Shown here in pieces: positions 61,899 through 64,000 of a stretch of 64,000 bases of DNA. Origin of the DNA: CAYIHX01 sp964363305. Lineage in GTDB: Bacteria > Bdellovibrionota > UBA1018. How positions within the stretch are numbered: the stretch's first letter is position 1; the number at the start of each line of letters is the position of its first letter. The stretch covers positions 1-64,000 of the forward strand of contig CAYIHX010000019.1 of assembly GCA_964363305.1 (NCBI GenBank), in the 5' to 3' direction. The position numbers were made by a program, and so were the translations under genes. The notes below the pieces were generated by a model. The model made no database searches. It was not told where the DNA came from and worked only from the letters and a program-made list of their open reading frames with translations.

Positions 61899-62376
61899 AG
61901 GAGCTGGAGTGGCTTCCAGTCACGCTCGGTGTGAACGACTCCAAGGTCGCGCTGGCCCAGAGTTCGAATCGAGTCTTTCAGTTCGCGGGTGCCCTTGCGC
62001 TTGAGTTTGGTAAGCTCACTCCGCGTGTGGCTCTCTCCTGGGCGCGGTGCTGATGTCGCAGGGGTACGTGGGGATGTCGTTTCTTCCGTTCTGGGGGTTC
62101 GTGATCGCCTACGGCGTGCAGCAGGTCGGGAATGCGATGCTCAGCCCCACGAATCGCGGCCAGGTGATGGCGCTCGCGGAGCCAAAGGTGCGCGGTCGAG
62201 TCGCCGCGTTTCGTGGCCTCATGATTGATGTCGGGACGCTTGCTGGGAATTTCGGAGCGCTCGCGATGATCAGCATGGGCGCGCCGACGGGGTGGGTGTT
62301 TGGAGTCGGGGGAGTGGTGATGGGGTTGGTGGCAGTTTATCAGTTTCTCGGGGTTGCGGAATGCCCCTTCAGGTAG
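61899..62376 (+). pseudogene. Truncated, frameshifted MFS transporter
   Basis: The frame from 61899 encodes VTLGVNDSKVALAQSSNRVF and KLTPRVALS, then shifts near 62030 into the frame of LGAVLMSQGYVGMSFLPFW, ending at 62376 with VYQFLGVAEC. Together this is the C-terminal third of a major-facilitator transporter (NAMLSPTNRGQVMALAEP, RGRVAAFRGLMID). The N-terminal helices are absent. A second fragment occurs at 63504-63622. Confidence 0.8.
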
Positions 62377-62439
62377 GTGGGTTGCACATCCTGAGACAGA
62401 CCTATGCTGGCTGCTTCATTTGAATTAGACCCGTTCAGT

Positions 62440-62676
62440 ATGAAGAACCTAATTTTGATCCTATCTTTTGGGCTCCTGGCCTCGTCGCAAACATTTGTGT
62501 TTGCGGATGCTCCTGTGGATAGAAGTACGCCAGTTCCAACCTGCACTTGCTATGGAGGTCCTGGCGGCTATCCATACTCGTGCCCAGCGGTGAGCAGGAC
62601 ATGCTACGGAGGGCCGGGGTACTATCCCTACCAATGCTGGGTTTGCCCAGACGGTTCAGTTCCTCACCCAGGCTGA
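62440..62676 (+). CDS. Small exported Cys/Gly/Tyr-rich protein
   Basis: A 78-residue protein with a signal peptide (about 1-22, FVFAD) and a mature part of two repeats, CYGGPGGYPYSC and CYGGPGYYPYQC, plus two more cysteines, so likely disulfide-stapled. No family recognised. It sits between two pieces of a broken MFS gene. Confidence 0.65.
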   Translation: MKNLILILSFGLLASSQTFVFADAPVDRSTPVPTCTCYGGPGGYPYSCPAVSRTCYGGPGYYPYQCWVCPDGSVPHPG

Positions 62677-62831
62677 AACCTTATCCGGATACCTGCGTGG
62701 CGAAAGCGCCTGGTCGATTGTATAGCGAACGGGATGACGGGAGCTACGACTCCTTTCGGCTTTTTTCAGCTCATTGCGGCTTCGCTTCGATGGGGTATGG
62801 GTGTAGGGACGCTTCAGAGGACAGGCAGACA

Positions 62832-63482
62832 ATGAAAACATGGCCATTTCGCATGAGTGCGATACTCTCGCTTCTAGTCGTATTTGGAGCGCCAGCGTTC
62901 AATACTCCGGCCTACTCATCCGGTTCCTCTTGTGCGCAATTACTCGATCAGGCCATACCTGTTTTTAATCAGGCGTTTTTTGATCTTCGGATTTATAGGA
63001 TCGCCGATTGCCAAGCCAACGTCCTTCGTCTTCTCCAGAGCTTGAAAGCTCAGCAGACCGACCTAAAAGACGCCCAGGTCCTCTACATTTTCCGGGCGAC
63101 AGCGTCCCTGGATGACCTCGATCGATCTTCTTTGATTTGGCTCCATCCTAAGAGTGCCAAACTGGGAATCGGTCCCTTCGCGCCCCCGTGGATGTTCCAC
63201 GTCAATCTCCTGGTGGGAACGAAGATCCTGGACCTCGATTTCGGCCATTGGCCAAGTCCTATTGACGCTGAGGAGTATTTCAGAAGGATGTTTCCTCAGC
63301 AGGCCGAGATCTATGTGAGGTCTGTTCCTGCGGAGGAGTACCTCGCCGACTACCTGATCGGCATCGAAGATCATGACTGGCGCAAATATCTTTTTCACGG
63401 AGAGCCCAGGTATCCAGCACGGCGCCTTCCTGACTTTCTTTCTTCGCAGGAAGGTGCCTGCCGAGAAGCCATGCGGTTTTAG
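62832..63482 (+). CDS. Exported protein-glutaminase-like protein
   Basis: A 216-residue protein with a signal peptide (about 1-29, PAYSS). Cys60 in IADCQANVLRLL, His123 in PPWMFHVNLLVG and Asp134/136 in KILDLDFGHWPSPI reproduce the Cys-His-Asp order and spacing of protein-glutamine glutaminases, which deamidate protein glutamines. The match is by motif and fold pattern only. ATG 62832 starts at the signal. Confidence 0.55.
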   Translation: MKTWPFRMSAILSLLVVFGAPAFNTPAYSSGSSCAQLLDQAIPVFNQAFFDLRIYRIADCQANVLRLLQSLKAQQTDLKDAQVLYIFRATASLDDLDRSSLIWLHPKSAKLGIGPFAPPWMFHVNLLVGTKILDLDFGHWPSPIDAEEYFRRMFPQQAEIYVRSVPAEEYLADYLIGIEDHDWRKYLFHGEPRYPARRLPDFLSSQEGACREAMRF

Positions 63483-63503
63483 ACTTCGGCGGACAGACTT
63501 TTG

Positions 63504-63622
63504 ATAATGGCCAGATCATGGCGCTCGCCGAGTTGAAGGTGTGGAGCCGAGTCGCTGTATTTCGCGGACACATGATTGATATGGGCGCGCCGCTGGGATC
63601 GGTGTTTGGGGTCGGTGGTGAT
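63504..63622 (+). pseudogene. Second MFS transporter fragment
   Basis: About 40 codons (GQIMALAELKVWSRVAVFRG, then HMIDMGAPLGSVFGVGG) align with 62157-62318 of the first fragment, less an exact 45-nt in-frame deletion. No start or flanking transporter sequence remains. The rest of 63483-63664 shows no gene. Confidence 0.8.
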
Positions 63623-63664
63623 TTCTCGTTTTTTCGAGTTGGGGGAGGCTGTGGGATAGCTTTC

Positions 63665-64000
63665 TCAGATTGAGATATTTGAGAGGTTCCCATGGAGAAT
63701 GGTAGCGGCCAGCCCATCAACTTCGTCTTTGCAAGCCTGCTCGGCTAACTGATGCAGCAGAAAAAGCGGCTTATTCAGGGCATAAGCAAATGCAATTTCG
63801 ATCAAGGTATTCGCCCCGATGTATCCCGCGATGCCGCGCTTGGGATAGTTGGCGATGAGTACGGCGTCGGATTCGCGGATCTTACGCAGGTGCGCGTCAA
63901 TGAATTTTTTCTTCAGCACAGGTTTCTCATTTTCTGGAAGCTGAGAGTAGTCATCTTCGCTTTCTTCAGCTTGAGGAAGAAACACGGCATAGCCGAACCT
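63665..64000 (-). CDS. Nucleoside 2-deoxyribosyltransferase-like protein, N-terminus cut by window edge
   Basis: A frame open to the right edge; 111 codons are visible. The block ESDAVLIANYPKRGIAGYIG...TLIEIAFAYALNKPLFLL is typical of the nucleoside 2-deoxyribosyltransferase-like fold (conserved NYxKxGIxxYIGxNTxxExxFA), as in small proteins that bind nucleoside sugars. GTG 63985 is an internal start candidate, but the frame continues beyond it (GYA before VFLP), so the gene probably starts outside. Confidence 0.8.
   Translation of the reverse strand, partial: RFGYAVFLPQAEESEDDYSQLPENEKPVLKKKFIDAHLRKIRESDAVLIANYPKRGIAGYIGANTLIEIAFAYALNKPLFLLHQLAEQACKDEVDGLAATILHGNLSNISI

Noticed and set aside
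61940..62000. A tRNA-like T-loop (GTTCGAATC) at about 61963
   Set aside because: No acceptor, D or anticodon stems pair around it; it lies in the reading frame of the MFS remnant.
1..64000. CRISPR arrays, integrase genes or rRNA
   Set aside because: No regularly spaced repeats with spacers, no tyrosine/serine recombinase motifs and no rRNA sequence were seen.

Overview
The window is a GC-rich (by eye a little under 60%), densely coded stretch of a Gram-negative chromosome. It has many signal peptides, several lipoproteins, outer-membrane-type proteins and two proteins of the TIGR02147 type, which is common in Bdellovibrio-like bacteria. Two sigma54 activators, a HiPIP, von Willebrand lipoproteins, RapA and a Rel/SpoT gene fit the same picture. 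I infer a member of the Bdellovibrionota/Oligoflexia or another former deltaproteobacterium; no rRNA is present to settle this.

Layout. 0-4.2 kb: the end of one gene, a giant exported-type unknown protein with 54-bp repeats, and an HNH nuclease. 4.28-5.38 kb: a REP-associated tyrosine transposase (RAYT) framed by two long palindromes. 5.4-9.4 kb: SrkA kinase, MepA murein endopeptidase and GlpD. 9.4-12.9 kb (minus): a three-gene operon of an unknown coiled-coil protein, an HD-GYP protein and an orphan MCE/MlaD protein. 12.9-19.3 kb: a histidine kinase/sigma54 regulator pair, a 27-bp inverted repeat that forms the regulator's C-terminus, and two von Willebrand lipoproteins. 19.3-24 kb: exported hydrolases (C39-like, M28) and small unknown proteins. 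24-40.3 kb: mostly core functions: QueA, HiPIP, TcdA, a secreted subtilase, the operon accA-yicC-gmk-rel, a FliL-like protein, an FHA-sigma54 regulator, EngB, LdcA, a CoA-transferase and an acyltransferase. 40.3 kb: tRNA-Leu(CAA). 40.4-41.6 kb: a scar with hipB, a truncated hipA and a cut metallopeptidase-like gene. 41.7-53.9 kb: HMA protein, CarH-like MerR regulator, envelope proteins, SerA, cyclophilin, a TIGR02147 protein, phosphoesterase, DUF3347 protein and RapA.

53.9-64 kb is an accessory zone of small exported unknown proteins and gene debris. It holds two paralogous ~100-residue exported proteins 5 kb apart, an intact YhcG/DUF1016 nuclease and a 35-codon remnant of a second one, two remnants of one MFS transporter, an antitoxin with toxin debris, a trypsin-like protease, an I9-like protein and a possible protein-glutaminase.

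How the parts fit: the exported peptidases (M74, M28, S1, S8, C39-like) and LdcA suggest an organism that remodels peptidoglycan and digests protein outside the cytoplasm. The kinase/regulator pair lies directly upstream of the von Willebrand lipoproteins and may control them. The accessory zone looks shaped by repeated insertion, duplication and decay rather than by one intact island: I see no integrase, attachment sites or CRISPR.
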